This document shows positions 44,530 through 53,997 of a DNA stretch of 64,000 nt, in pieces. Made by a program: the position numbers and the translations under genes. Numbering within the stretch: position 1 is the stretch's first letter; each line of letters starts with the position of its first letter. The notes beneath the pieces are model-generated. The model saw only the letters and a program-made list of their open reading frames with translations. It did no database searches and was not told the origin of the DNA. The DNA is from Snodgrassella communis (lineage in GTDB: Bacteria; Pseudomonadota; Gammaproteobacteria; Burkholderiales; Neisseriaceae), in contig NZ_CAJZCD010000003.1 in assembly GCF_914768045.1 (NCBI RefSeq), positions 154,268-218,267 of the forward strand, in the 5' to 3' direction.

Positions 44530-45071
44530 TTAGCGGTATTGCTGAATAAGATTAAATAACTTCAGGCTATGCTGTTTTGTTTTTGCTATCCTTTCTTCTT
44601 TGGCTATCTCTGCTACAGGAGAAACACCATACAAAGCAATATAGCCTAAATAATCCATTTGCGCATATTCTGCTGATTTTTTTTCACAGTTTGCAGAAAA
44701 TCATTGATAAGAAAATGATTTTCTAATTTAAAATTCTCTTCTGGCTGCCCAACAGTCATACTTACTAATAATTTTTTATTTTTCAGTTTATCCTCTTTGA
44801 AACCATAAGCAAATTGATAAGTGAATACCTGATCAAACCAGATTTTTAAAATGGCTGGCATATTAAACCAATACATCGGGTACTGGAGGATAATAAGTTT
44901 GTGCCTGAGTAAGGCCGCCTGTTCGGCGCTGATATCAATCTGATAGCCAGGATATAAATGATGAATATTCCTGATTTCAAGATCAGGCATTTTTAACACT
45001 AACTCTGCACTGATTGCCTTATTCGCTATTGAATGATCAAAATCCGGGTGAGCCAGAATCATAAGTGCCAT
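44530..45071 (-). pseudogene. NAD(P)H-dependent flavodoxin-fold oxidoreductase, frameshifted at an A8 run
   Basis: The protein matches MdaB/KefF-type quinone reductases (MALMILAHPDFDHSIANKAI, LIILQYPMYWFNMPAILKIWFDQVF, FAYGFKEDKLKNKKLLVSMTVGQPEENF). The open frame ends early at 44646, but shifting at the eight-A run (44677-44684) restores the missing tail (SAEYAQMDYLGYIALYGVSP and about 30 more codons to the stop at 44530), giving the usual length of about 180. It is divergent from an HxlR regulator, a common pairing. It may be a pseudogene, a phase-variable gene, or a sequencing error in the homopolymer. Confidence 0.82.
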
Positions 45072-45130
45072 AATTATCCATTCTTTTCAAAAAAATCTAT
45101 AACTATCAAATTTGAGAGTTGAATGGCATC

Positions 45131-45481
45131 ATGAATTCGATAAACAGCTGTACTATCTCTTATCTAAGTAAAAACTATCATTGCAGCATTAGTCTGGCCA
45201 TGAATTTGATTGGCGGTAAGTGGAAAGGCGTGATTCTTTATTATTTGCGTGACAAGTCACAAAGATTTGGTGAGCTCAGAAAAAACATACCCGATATTAC
45301 GGAGATGACGTTAAGCTTACAGCTCAAACAACTGGAAAGAGATGGTTTGATTTCTCGAACAGTAAAAGGGGATAAACCGCCGATTCAGGTCAACTATGCG
45401 CTTACTGATAAAGGCCTGTCGCTTAGTCCGATTTTGTTGGCTTTATCAGAATGGGCAAAAGCGATTAACCACGCTGATTAA
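45131..45481 (+). CDS. HxlR-family transcription regulator
   Basis: This protein of about 116 residues has the HxlR/DUF24 winged helix: CSISLAMNLIGGKWKGVILYYLRDKSQRFGELRKNIPDITEMTLSLQLKQLERDGLI. The cysteine near the helix start is where redox-sensing relatives (HypR, QorR, YodB) react with quinones or hypochlorite. It is divergent from the frameshifted reductase gene, its likely target. The ATG at 45131 is taken; a TTG four codons earlier is in frame. Confidence 0.9.
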   Translation: MNSINSCTISYLSKNYHCSISLAMNLIGGKWKGVILYYLRDKSQRFGELRKNIPDITEMTLSLQLKQLERDGLISRTVKGDKPPIQVNYALTDKGLSLSPILLALSEWAKAINHAD

Positions 45482-45619
45482 ATGGCTGTAACCGGTAAAT
45501 CATCAGACCAGTGTTATCGCCTAAAGCATTTTGGCGGCCACAGTTGGCGGATATTCAGTAGCTTTTATTCATTTTAGATAAGATTAGTTCCAGCATAATT
45601 CCTTGATTTAACCATAAGT

Positions 45620-45652
45620 AAAGTTGACTAAAATTGTCGGGTATTAGATAAT
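45620..45652 (+). promoter_or_regulatory. isc promoter overlapped by an IscR type-1-like site
   Basis: The -35 TTGACT (45624-45629) and -10 GATAAT (45647-45652) are 17 bases apart. Bases 45620-45644 match the 25-base E. coli IscR type 1 consensus except at two positions, and the site covers the -35. This fits autorepression by cluster-loaded IscR. Confidence 0.8.
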
Positions 45653-45684
45653 TCATCTATTGTCAATCTATTTCGGGTTTTGTC

Positions 45685-46155
45685 ATGCGTTTAACCACCA
45701 AAGGGCGCTTTGCTGTTATTGCCATGCTGGATTTAGCCATGCATACGCAATCTGGTGCGGTAAACCTAACGGCGATTAGCGAACGCCAGCGCATTTCCCT
45801 GTCTTATCTGGAGCAGTTATTTGGCAAATTACGCCGTGCCGGGCTGGTAGAAAGTATTCGTGGTCCGGGTGGTGGCTATGTTTTAAGTCATGATGCTGCT
45901 CAAATTAATATTGCCGACATTATTGCTGCGGCAGAAGACACTCTGGATGCGACGTTATGTGGCGGCAGCGCTGATTGTCAGGATGGTACTCCTTGTCTAA
46001 CGCATGATTTATGGGCCAACTTGAACAAAACCATAGACAGCTATCTGCGTGGGATTACTTTGCAATGTATTTTGAACCAAGAAACCTACCGTAAGAATAG
46101 TAACGAACAAAAAAGCAGCCTTGAGCAGCCGATTACTCTGATAAATCTGCATTAA
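45685..46155 (+). CDS. iscR: Iron-sulfur cluster regulator IscR
   Basis: This 156-residue Rrf2-family repressor has the start MRLTTKGRFAVIAMLDLA, a winged helix with LEQLFGKLRRAGLVESIRGPGGGYVL, and [2Fe-2S] ligands C92, C98, C104 and H107. It senses cluster supply and represses the isc operon. It is first in the operon, followed 42 bases later by iscS, with a matching operator upstream. Confidence 0.97.
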   Translation: MRLTTKGRFAVIAMLDLAMHTQSGAVNLTAISERQRISLSYLEQLFGKLRRAGLVESIRGPGGGYVLSHDAAQINIADIIAAAEDTLDATLCGGSADCQDGTPCLTHDLWANLNKTIDSYLRGITLQCILNQETYRKNSNEQKSSLEQPITLINLH

Positions 46156-46197
46156 CTCCTGCGCTGCCATGAATATTAAATTAAAGAGAACACGACA

Positions 46198-47412
46198 ATG
46201 ACCGTAAAACTTCCTATTTATCTGGATTATTCAGCCACTACACCGGTTGACCCGCGTGTGGCAGAAAAAATGATTCCGTACCTGACTGAGTTCTTTGGCA
46301 ATCCGGCTTCTAACAGCCACAGTTTTGGCTGGCAAGCAGAAGAAGCAGTAGAAAATGCGCGTAATGAAATTGCAGCATTAATTGGTGCTGATTCAAAAGA
46401 AATCATTTTCACATCTGGCGCAACTGAATCCGATAATCTGGCCATAAAAGGTGCGGCACAATTTTATGCCAGTAAGGGTAAACATCTGATTACGGTCAAA
46501 ACGGAACATAAGGCCGTGCTGGACACCATGCGCGAGCTTGAGCGCGAAGGTTTTGAAGTTACCTATCTGGGTGTACAGGAAAATGGTCTGATTGATCTGG
46601 CCGAACTAGAGGCAGCTATTCGCCCAGATACAACTCTGGTGAGCGTCATGTGGGTGAATAATGAGATTGGCGTGATTCAGGATATTGCGGCGATTGGTGC
46701 CATCTGTGCCGAAAAAGGCATTATTTTTCATGTTGACGCAGCACAGGCTACTGGCAAGGTGCACATCGACGTAAAAGCCAATCAGATTGGTTTATTAAGC
46801 ATGTCGGCACACAAAACTTACGGACCTAAAGGTATTGGTGCTTTATATGTACGGCGCAAGCCGCGTGTGCGCCTGAATGCGCAGATGCATGGTGGCGGGC
46901 ATGAGCGCGGGTTTCGTTCCGGTACGCTGGCCACACATCAGATTGTCGGTATGGGCGAAGCATTCCGTCTGGCTCGGTTGGAAATGGATAAGGACAATGC
47001 TCATGCCAAGGCACTGCACGAGCGCTTTCTGAATGCCATTAAAGATGTGGAAGAAGTGTATATCAATGGCGACCTGCAACATCGTGTTTATCAGAATCTG
47101 AATATCAGCTTCAACTTTGTTGAAGGTGAAAGCCTGATTATGGCGGTTAAGGATATTGCCGTTTCCAGTGGTTCTGCCTGTACATCGGCCAGCCTAGAGC
47201 CAAGCTATGTACTGCGTGCATTAGGGCGCAATGACGAACTGGCTCACAGTTCACTGCGCATAACTTTCGGGCGCTTTACTACTGAGGCCGAAGTAGATTA
47301 TGCCGCAGAACTGATTAAAGCCAAAATCGGTAAATTACGTGAGCTGTCACCATTATGGGAAATGCATCAGGAAGGTATTGATTTGAATACAGTTGAATGG
47401 GCAGCTCACTGA
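46198..47412 (+). CDS. iscS: Cysteine desulfurase IscS
   Basis: This 404-residue PLP enzyme supplies sulfur for clusters and thio-modified tRNA. The PLP lysine lies in [23 protein letters not shown] near 206 and the persulfide cysteine in [19 protein letters not shown] near 328. Length equals E. coli IscS. AAAGAGAA precedes the ATG. Confidence 0.98.
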   Translation: MTVKLPIYLDYSATTPVDPRVAEKMIPYLTEFFGNPASNSHSFGWQAEEAVENARNEIAALIGADSKEIIFTSGATESDNLAIKGAAQFYASKGKHLITVKTEHKAVLDTMRELEREGFEVTYLGVQENGLIDLAELEAAIRPDTTLVSVMWVNNEIGVIQDIAAIGAICAEKGIIFHVDAAQATGKVHIDVKANQIGLLSMSAHKTYGPKGIGALYVRRKPRVRLNAQMHGGGHERGFRSGTLATHQIVGMGEAFRLARLEMDKDNAHAKALHERFLNAIKDVEEVYINGDLQHRVYQNLNISFNFVEGESLIMAVKDIAVSSGSACTSASLEPSYVLRALGRNDELAHSSLRITFGRFTTEAEVDYAAELIKAKIGKLRELSPLWEMHQEGIDLNTVEWAAH

Positions 47413-47522
47413 TTAGCTGACTACTGCCGTGTTTACATCGGCAGATTGGTGCTTAACAGATAATTTAACGGCAAAGAATCTTTATCGAAGCCGAAAATGA
47501 CAAAAATATAAGGAACACTCTT

Positions 47523-47906
47523 ATGGCCTATAGTGATAAAGTCATTGATCATTATGAAAATCCACGCAATGTCGGTTCTTTTGAAAAGAACGACCAGAAT
47601 GTAGGCACAGGGATGGTGGGCGCACCTGCCTGTGGAGACGTGATGAAATTACAAATCAAAGTAAGTGATAACGGTATCATTGAAGATGCTAAATTCAAAA
47701 CTTATGGCTGTGGTTCAGCCATCGCCTCTTCCAGCCTGATTACTGAATGGGTAAAGGGTAAAAGTCTGGATGAAGCACTGGCCATTAAAAACAGTGCTAT
47801 TGCTGAAGAACTGGCCTTACCTCCGGTAAAAATTCACTGCTCTATTCTGGCCGAAGACGCGATCAAGGCTGCTGTAGCTGATTATCGGAAAAAACATAAC
47901 GAGTAG
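47523..47906 (+). CDS. iscU: Iron-sulfur scaffold IscU
   Basis: This 127-residue scaffold has the three cluster cysteines C37, C63 and C106 (GAPACGDVM, YGCGSAIASS, KIHCSILAED) and the HscA-binding LPPVK at 99-103. AAGGAACA precedes the ATG at a slightly long spacing. Confidence 0.98.
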   Translation: MAYSDKVIDHYENPRNVGSFEKNDQNVGTGMVGAPACGDVMKLQIKVSDNGIIEDAKFKTYGCGSAIASSSLITEWVKGKSLDEALAIKNSAIAEELALPPVKIHCSILAEDAIKAAVADYRKKHNE

Positions 47907-47907
47907 T

Positions 47908-48174
47908 ATGATGATTTTTGGCAGTACCGTAAATGATAATGAATCCTCTACTGAAAAAAATGATGATCATGAAATCAATACAGTAAATCCAGACTATGCC
48001 AAAATGCGTACCAGACAGTCTTGTCTGGAATGCAGTGAACCGATATCAGCTGAACACCAGCTTCGATATTCTGGTACACACTTTTGCGTTAATTGTGAAG
48101 AGAAAATAGAAATTAAACGCTTTTTTCTCTCTTCATATAAACGCCGTTTTAATCGTAATCATAACGATTCCTGA
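47908..48174 (+). CDS. Small DksA/TraR-type C4 zinc-finger protein inside the isc operon
   Basis: This 88-residue protein carries CxxC-X17-CxxC (C39, C42, C60, C63), the spacing of DksA/TraR zinc fingers, followed by a basic tail (FFLSSYKRRFNRN). The N terminus is acidic and Asn-rich. It lacks the long coiled coil of DksA, so it resembles the small TraR-like proteins of mobile elements and some Neisseriaceae. It begins one base after the iscU stop, with iscA 47 bases downstream, so it is almost certainly in the operon. A link to cluster assembly or to RNA polymerase is inference. Confidence 0.8.
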   Translation: MMIFGSTVNDNESSTEKNDDHEINTVNPDYAKMRTRQSCLECSEPISAEHQLRYSGTHFCVNCEEKIEIKRFFLSSYKRRFNRNHNDS

Positions 48175-48221
48175 ATATGCTTTGCGTTAAATTTCAGGAA
48201 AAGTTTTAAACAGGAGAAAAC

Positions 48222-48542
48222 ATGATTTCTCTGACTGAAAAAGCTGCCCAGCACATAAGTAACTATCTGACCAAACGTGGTAAAGGCGAAGGTATTCGTC
48301 TTGGTGTTAAAAACAGTGGCTGCTCGGGCATGGCTTATACGCTGGAATTTGTTGACCAAATCCAGCCAGAAGACTTACTTTTTGAGCAACACGGCGTCAA
48401 AGTATTTATTGATCCCAAAAGCCATGTCTATCTGGATGGAACTGAACTTGATTTCGTCAAAGAAGGTTTGCAGGAAGGTTTTAAATTTGCCAACCCCAAT
48501 GCCAAAGACGAATGCGGTTGTGGTGAAAGCTTTCACGTTTAA
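48222..48542 (+). CDS. iscA: A-type iron-sulfur carrier IscA
   Basis: This 106-residue carrier has the three conserved cysteines C34, C98 and C100 ([24 protein letters not shown]). It passes clusters to apo-targets. CAGGAG precedes the ATG. Confidence 0.97.
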   Translation: MISLTEKAAQHISNYLTKRGKGEGIRLGVKNSGCSGMAYTLEFVDQIQPEDLLFEQHGVKVFIDPKSHVYLDGTELDFVKEGLQEGFKFANPNAKDECGCGESFHV

Positions 48543-48650
48543 GCAATCAATAGCTGTTTTTTCTGAAGATATTAAATCTGCCAGAAAACCACAGCCACTA
48601 TCGTTCGGCCATTTCTACTCCAACCCTGTTGTCACCACAAGGTGAACTGC

Positions 48651-49154
48651 ATGAACCAATACTTTGCCCTTTTTCAATTACCTGAACAGTTTGATATTGA
48701 CGACAAACAGCTGGAGCAGAATTATCGCCTGCTGGCCGCACAGTGCCATCCAGATAAATTTGCAGCCAAAAGTGCTTTCGAACAGAAACAGGCAATGATG
48801 TTGGCCACTACGATAAACGAAGCTTATCGTATCCTGAGCAATCCCTTAGATCGTGCCGCATATCTGTTACAACAGCAGAATATTGACGCAGATGCACCGG
48901 AACACACTCATTTTCCAGCCGATTTCTTAATGCAACAAATGCAATGGCGTGAAACATTGGAAGACGCCCGAGCCGAAGCGGATGCAGCAACACTACATGA
49001 GCTGGCTGCTACGATTCAGCAGGAGCAAAACAAATTGAATCAGGAGCTGATTACCGCTTTCACGCAGAATCAACTGGAAAAAGCGGCCGAGCTGGTACGT
49101 CTGGGGCGTTTTTTACAGAAATTACAGACAGAAATTCAGGCAGCACTGCCCTGA
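48651..49154 (+). CDS. hscB: J-domain co-chaperone HscB
   Basis: This 167-residue protein has a J domain with H33-P34-D35-K36 (LLAAQCHPDKFA) and a three-helix C-terminal domain that delivers IscU to HscA. The ATG at 48651 follows AAGGTG; a GTG three codons earlier is less likely. Confidence 0.96.
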   Translation: MNQYFALFQLPEQFDIDDKQLEQNYRLLAAQCHPDKFAAKSAFEQKQAMMLATTINEAYRILSNPLDRAAYLLQQQNIDADAPEHTHFPADFLMQQMQWRETLEDARAEADAATLHELAATIQQEQNKLNQELITAFTQNQLEKAAELVRLGRFLQKLQTEIQAALP

Positions 49155-49238
49155 TATAATCATCGTTATAGCAGCAAACATGGTTTGAAAAAAATCAAAT
49201 CGTTAAGTCATTTTTAAAATCAGGACAAAATTCAGATT

Positions 49239-51107
49239 ATGGCCTTATTGCAAATTGCCGAGCCCGGCCTATCCTCTGCCCCGCATGAACACCGCCGTGC
49301 TGTTGGTATTGACTTAGGTACAACCAATAGTCTGGTGGCAACCATACGCAGTGGCCATGCAGAATGCCTTGCAGATGAACAGGGGCGGATTACACTGCCC
49401 TCAGTTGTACGTTATCAACAGGATTGTCCTCCGGAAGTAGGAACAGACGCATTAAAAGCCCAGCGCATTGACCCAGCTAACACCATCAGTTCAGCTAAAC
49501 GTTTGATTGGCCGTAGCCTAGACGATATCAGAAATCAATCTGAAACCCGCTATTTACCTTATCATTTTACGAATGATGAGCGCATCATCAGTATTCACAC
49601 TCGCGCCGGTAATAAAACCCCGATTGATGTTTCCGCTGATATCCTGCGTGTTTTGAAAACGCGGGCAGAAAATAGCTTAGGCGGAGAACTTGCCGGTGTC
49701 GTAATTACAGTACCAGCTTATTTTGACGATGCACAGCGTCAGGCAACCAAAGATGCCGCCCGGCTGGCAGGTTTGCATGTTTTACGGTTACTTAATGAGC
49801 CAACTGCTGCTGCCATTGCCTATGGTCTGGATAATGCCGCAGAAGGAACATTCATTGTTTACGATCTTGGTGGCGGAACATTTGATGTGTCAGTTTTAAC
49901 CCTAAGCCGCGGCTTATTTGAAGTTAAAGCAACTAATGGCAACAGTGCCTTAGGTGGTGACGACTTCGATCAGCGTCTGTTCTGCTGGTTGCTGGAACAG
50001 AATAAACTATCTCAATTAAATGCGCAGGACAGTGCACTATTACAATCGCTCTCGCGTGCAGCCAAAGAAGCCCTGACCAATGAAGCGTCAACCACCATTG
50101 CAGCTACCCTCTCCAATGGCCAGCAGATTCTCACTGAAATCAGTCGCGATACCTTCCATCAGCTAACCCAGCCACTGGTGGCCAAAACACTGGAACCAGT
50201 TAAACAGGCCATGCGTGATGCCAATATCAGCAAAACTGATATCAAAGGCGTAATCATGGTAGGTGGTGCTACCCGTATGCTACATGTGCAGCAGGCTGTA
50301 GCAACTTTCTTTGGTCAAACACCACTGAATAACCTCAATCCCGATGAAGTAGTGGCACTAGGAGCGGCCATGCAGGCTAATGTACTGGCCGGCAATAAAA
50401 ATGATGATGAGTGGTTACTGCTGGACGTAACCCCATTATCACTCGGTCTAGAAACTTATGGTGGGCTGGTAGAAAAAGTAATTCCGCGTAACAGCACCTT
50501 GCCCACTGCCCGTGCTCAAGAATTTACAACTTTTAAAGATGGCCAAACGGCTATGATGATCCATGTGGTTCAAGGCGAACGCGAACTGGTTAGCGATTGT
50601 CGCAGTCTGGCACAATTTACCCTGCGCGGCATTCCACCAATGGCGGCCGGAGCAGCTCGCATACGGGTAACATTTCAGGTCGATGCTGATGGCTTATTAT
50701 CGGTATCTGCCCGCGAACAAACCACAGGCGTACAAGCTCATATTGAAGTGAAACCATCGTATGGCTTAGACGATACCGTCATTACCCAAATGCTGAAAGA
50801 CAGTTTTACTCATGCACAGGCGGATGCCCAGCAGCGTGCCCGTGCTGAAGCCACAGTAGAAGCAGAAAGCATTATTGCAGCGGTTAGTAGCGCCCTGACA
50901 CTGGATGCTGATTTACTCAGCAGCGAAGAACAGCAGGCCATTCAGACAGCACTTGACCAAACCCAACACCAGATTAAGCATGGCCATGCACAGGATATCC
51001 GCGATGCCATACATAGCCTGAGTCACGCAACTGATGAGTTTGCGGCCAGACGCATGAACCGCAATATTCAGCGCGCCCTACAAGGCAAAAACGTCAGTGA
51101 AATCTGA
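49239..51107 (+). CDS. hscA: Hsp70-class chaperone HscA
   Basis: This 622-residue chaperone has the ATPase domain ([46 protein letters not shown]) and a substrate domain that binds the LPPVK motif of IscU. It releases the nascent cluster from the scaffold together with HscB. The next gene begins 52 bases downstream. Confidence 0.97.
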   Translation: MALLQIAEPGLSSAPHEHRRAVGIDLGTTNSLVATIRSGHAECLADEQGRITLPSVVRYQQDCPPEVGTDALKAQRIDPANTISSAKRLIGRSLDDIRNQSETRYLPYHFTNDERIISIHTRAGNKTPIDVSADILRVLKTRAENSLGGELAGVVITVPAYFDDAQRQATKDAARLAGLHVLRLLNEPTAAAIAYGLDNAAEGTFIVYDLGGGTFDVSVLTLSRGLFEVKATNGNSALGGDDFDQRLFCWLLEQNKLSQLNAQDSALLQSLSRAAKEALTNEASTTIAATLSNGQQILTEISRDTFHQLTQPLVAKTLEPVKQAMRDANISKTDIKGVIMVGGATRMLHVQQAVATFFGQTPLNNLNPDEVVALGAAMQANVLAGNKNDDEWLLLDVTPLSLGLETYGGLVEKVIPRNSTLPTARAQEFTTFKDGQTAMMIHVVQGERELVSDCRSLAQFTLRGIPPMAAGAARIRVTFQVDADGLLSVSAREQTTGVQAHIEVKPSYGLDDTVITQMLKDSFTHAQADAQQRARAEATVEAESIIAAVSSALTLDADLLSSEEQQAIQTALDQTQHQIKHGHAQDIRDAIHSLSHATDEFAARRMNRNIQRALQGKNVSEI

Positions 51108-51159
51108 GATTTTCCCGCAGACACATCAAAATGTTTGCCTATACATAGGAGATAACAAA

Positions 51160-51786
51160 ATGTTAAAACTATATTACATAGCTGGTACCTGTTCATTCGT
51201 CCCACATGTGGCCCTGCAATGGAGCGGGCTGCAATACACTGCTGAAGAAGTAGGTCGCGACACCGTTAAATCGGCACAATATCTGGCCTTGAATCCACAA
51301 GGCCAAGTACCTTTACTTACAGACGGTAACTGGGCACTTAGCCAGAACATAGCCATTATCGATTACATTAATGACCTTGCGCCCGACAAAGGTATTTATG
51401 GTGTCGCAGCCAACAATGATCCTAAAGCCCGTGCCAAAGCACGTCAGTGGTTAGCTTTTGCCAATAGTGATTTACATTCAGGATTCAAACCTATTTTTGG
51501 TGCAGCCAGAATGATTGAGGGCGAAGAAGCACAAAACAAGCTTAAAACCAATGCCTGTGATGCAGTAGCCAAAATGTTTGCTGGAATTGATCAAGTTGTG
51601 GCACAACAGGATTACTTAACCGGGAACAGCATCAGTATTGCCGATGTTTACGTTTATATAGAAATGCGCTGGGCGCAAAGATGTAAAATTGACCTGAGCC
51701 AATACCATAACCTGAATGCATTTTATCAGCGCGTAGAAGCTGATGACGGCGTCACCGCTGTATTGAAAGCTCAAAGACTGATTTAA
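51160..51786 (+). CDS. Glutathione S-transferase family protein
   Basis: This 208-residue protein has an N-terminal thioredoxin-like domain (MLKLYYIAGTCSFVPHVALQWSGLQYTAEEV, LNPQGQVPLLTDGNWALSQNIAIIDYI) and an all-helical C-terminal domain. The Cys/Ser pair in GTCSF resembles the beta-class bacterial GST. The start at 51160 follows AGGAGA; an earlier start would overlap hscA. It sits between hscA and fdx, where most isc operons have nothing, and a hairpin after it suggests partial termination. Its substrate is unknown. Confidence 0.9.
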   Translation: MLKLYYIAGTCSFVPHVALQWSGLQYTAEEVGRDTVKSAQYLALNPQGQVPLLTDGNWALSQNIAIIDYINDLAPDKGIYGVAANNDPKARAKARQWLAFANSDLHSGFKPIFGAARMIEGEEAQNKLKTNACDAVAKMFAGIDQVVAQQDYLTGNSISIADVYVYIEMRWAQRCKIDLSQYHNLNAFYQRVEADDGVTAVLKAQRLI

Positions 51787-51796
51787 TACCAACCTC

Positions 51797-51838
51797 GGCG
51801 TGGCTAATTGCACTTCTTAAAACCAGCCACGCCTGCAT
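51797..51838 (+). terminator. Hairpin between the GST gene and fdx
   Basis: GGCGTGGCT pairs with AGCCACGCC over an 18-base loop, followed by TGCATTATTT. It is probably a weak terminator or processing site inside the isc operon. Confidence 0.5.
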
Positions 51839-51860
51839 TATTTAGAAATACGGAACCACC

Positions 51861-52202
51861 ATGCCCAAAATTACTGTACTGCCTCATCCTCAACTCTGTC
51901 CTGAAGGAAAAGTATTAGACAACATTCCCTCAGGAACCAGCATTTGTGATGCATTACTTGAGCATGATATTGAAATTGAACACGCTTGCGAGCAATCCTG
52001 TGCCTGTACAACCTGTCATGTTCTTATTCGAACAGGATACGACAACCTGCCTGAACCAACCGAACAGGAAGAAGATTTACTGGATCAGGCTTGGGGGCTG
52101 GAAGCAGATTCACGCCTGAGCTGTCAGGCAAAACTGGCTGACCATGACGTCACAATTGAAATCCCCAAATACACCATTAACCACGCGCGTGAAGAGCATT
52201 AA
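51861..52202 (+). CDS. fdx: [2Fe-2S] ferredoxin of the isc system
   Basis: This 113-residue ferredoxin has cluster ligands C43, C49, C52 and C88 (EHACEQSCACTTCHVLI, RLSCQAK), the adrenodoxin-type pattern of isc Fdx. It supplies electrons to IscS/IscU. Near-identical layout to E. coli Fdx supports the call. Confidence 0.97.
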   Translation: MPKITVLPHPQLCPEGKVLDNIPSGTSICDALLEHDIEIEHACEQSCACTTCHVLIRTGYDNLPEPTEQEEDLLDQAWGLEADSRLSCQAKLADHDVTIEIPKYTINHAREEH

Positions 52203-52279
52203 AATTAAACCGTATCGGTAAACCACCCTGAAACTTTATATTCCCTTGCCAATCATCCGCATCAATACAGATTTACACC

Positions 52280-52474
52280 ATGAAATGGACTGATATACAC
52301 CGCATTGCCGAAGAACTGGCAGACCGCCACGAAGACATTGACCCTGTCAACATTCGTTTTACCCAACTGCGCGAACTGATACTGGCCTTACCAGAATTTG
52401 ATGACAAACCTGAACACTGTGGCGAACGCATACTTGAAGCAATTCAGCAAGCATGGATTGACGAAACTGCCTGA
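52280..52474 (+). CDS. iscX: IscX (YfhJ)
   Basis: This 64-residue acidic protein matches IscX, a regulator that binds IscS and tunes cluster assembly with iron: MKWTDIHRIAEELADRHEDIDPVNIRFTQLRELI, FDDKPEHCGERILEAIQQAWIDE. It is the last gene of the operon. Confidence 0.96.
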   Translation: MKWTDIHRIAEELADRHEDIDPVNIRFTQLRELILALPEFDDKPEHCGERILEAIQQAWIDETA

Positions 52475-52610
52475 GTCTAACTACATCCAACCACCACAAT
52501 GCCAGCAACAATTTAATCTCGGCAACAGCACTCAACTATTTGCAGCCAAACCGATTAGCCATTCTACGGAGTAAACATTAGCTTTAGTGAATTGAAAAAA
52601 GGAAATAATC

Positions 52611-52967
52611 ATGAGCCTTAAAAACAGATTAATTGAATACACCCAAACATTGACTGATATTCAAATTGATCATCCGTTTAAGAAATTTCCTGATTATAAA
52701 GTACTTCGACACAAGAGTAATCGTAAATGGTTTGGCTTAATTATGGTAGTTGAGAAAAATAAATTAGGCATTAACACTAATGACAAAGTGGAAATACTCA
52801 ATATCAAATCCGATCCAGAACTCATTTCTACCATCAAAAATAGTTCCGGATTATTTCCAGCTTATCATATGAATAAAAATAACTGGCTTACAATATTATT
52901 AGACGGTTCGGTACCATTCGAACAAATAATCAGTTTATTAGACTATAGCTACAAATTAACTATTTAA
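52611..52967 (+). CDS. MmcQ/YjbR family protein
   Basis: This 118-residue protein resembles the MmcQ/YjbR family: HPFKKFPDYKVLRHKSNRKWFGLIMVV, DKVEILNIKSDPELI, GLFPAYHMNKNNWLTILLDGSVPFEQIISLLDYSYKL. The fold is CyaY-like (frataxin-like) and often predicted to bind DNA; the role is unknown. AAAGGAAA precedes the ATG. It lies 136 bases after iscX and is more AT-rich than the isc genes. Confidence 0.85.
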   Translation: MSLKNRLIEYTQTLTDIQIDHPFKKFPDYKVLRHKSNRKWFGLIMVVEKNKLGINTNDKVEILNIKSDPELISTIKNSSGLFPAYHMNKNNWLTILLDGSVPFEQIISLLDYSYKLTI

Positions 52968-53000
52968 ACTTGACGGATAACACTTAACAACAAAATAAAT

Positions 53001-53031
53001 GGCACTGACTAAACTAATAATCAGTGCTTTA
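53001..53031. terminator. Hairpin between the MmcQ-type gene and fetB
   Basis: GCACTGA pairs with TCAGTGC over a 12-base loop and is followed by TTTAAA on the plus strand. It is a weak terminator candidate. Confidence 0.45.
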
Positions 53032-53184
53032 AACAACTAACTTCTAAAAATGGAAACTAAAATCGAAATTACAGCATATTTTGTGCACTACTTACCCTGC
53101 AAAAATTAATCAATTAGAGTTTAGATTAACAATAAAGAATATTGATCTGCCATCATAGCTAACCAGCTTATCCAACTGGAAAAC

Positions 53185-53997
53185 CTAAACCTTTTCCACT
53201 TTTCGGCGTTGCAAACGCCAGCTACAAAACTGCCAGCAGCGATTAAATACATGGCGATAGACCAACACCGCACATAACAAACAGCCACCAGCCGAACCAG
53301 CACAAATCAGAAACATAGTTAGCAACTGAAAACGAATTGCCTGATCCGGCGAAGCACCAGCCAGAATCTGCCCAGTAATCATACCCGGCAGGCTTACCAG
53401 CCCTACCACACTTAACTGATTAATCGTTGGCAACATACCGGCCACTACCGCCGAGCGCGCAGTATCCCTATACGCTTCCCAGCCTGTTGCCCCCATAGAC
53501 AGCATCACTTCAACCCGCGCCTGTTGCTGGCGTAAATCCTGCGTTAACCGATCCAAGCACAAAGCTACAGCCGTCAAACAATTACCCAGCACCATGCCTA
53601 AAATAGGAATCACATATTGCGGTGAATACCACGGCTGAATATGCAGCACCGCATACAGCCCTACTGCCGCACTCAGCCACGAAGCCAGCCAAACCGAAGA
53701 TAAAGCATCCCGCGTCAGACCACGATAAACATAGCTACCACGCGAACGCGCCGAAAAACCGGCTATCACAGTCATGACAACAATAATCAGCAGTACCCAA
53801 TACCATTGATTAGCCGCAAATATCCATTTCAGCAGCAAACCAACAATCGATAATTGCACCACAGCCCGCACTGCCGACACCAAAATACGCTTGGTCAGAC
53901 CCAGCCTCAGCCATAATGAAACACCGGCACTCACCAGAATCAGTAGCGAAGCCAAAGCCATTTCCGCAATACTAATATCATTAGCCCCTTGCATCAT
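53185..53997 (-). CDS. fetB: FetB-type ABC transporter permease
   Basis: This 270-residue permease has about seven membrane helices and the family pattern of FetB/YbbM: RAVVQLSIVGLLLKWIF, YVIPILGMVLGNCLTAVALCLDRL, ARVEVMLSMGATGWEAYRDTARSAVVAGMLPTINQLSVVGLVSLPGMITGQILAGASP. FetAB in E. coli helps iron homeostasis and oxidative stress resistance, probably by export. Its ATG overlaps the fetA stop by one base. Confidence 0.9.
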   Translation of the reverse strand: MMQGANDISIAEMALASLLILVSAGVSLWLRLGLTKRILVSAVRAVVQLSIVGLLLKWIFAANQWYWVLLIIVVMTVIAGFSARSRGSYVYRGLTRDALSSVWLASWLSAAVGLYAVLHIQPWYSPQYVIPILGMVLGNCLTAVALCLDRLTQDLRQQQARVEVMLSMGATGWEAYRDTARSAVVAGMLPTINQLSVVGLVSLPGMITGQILAGASPDQAIRFQLLTMFLICAGSAGGCLLCAVLVYRHVFNRCWQFCSWRLQRRKVEKV

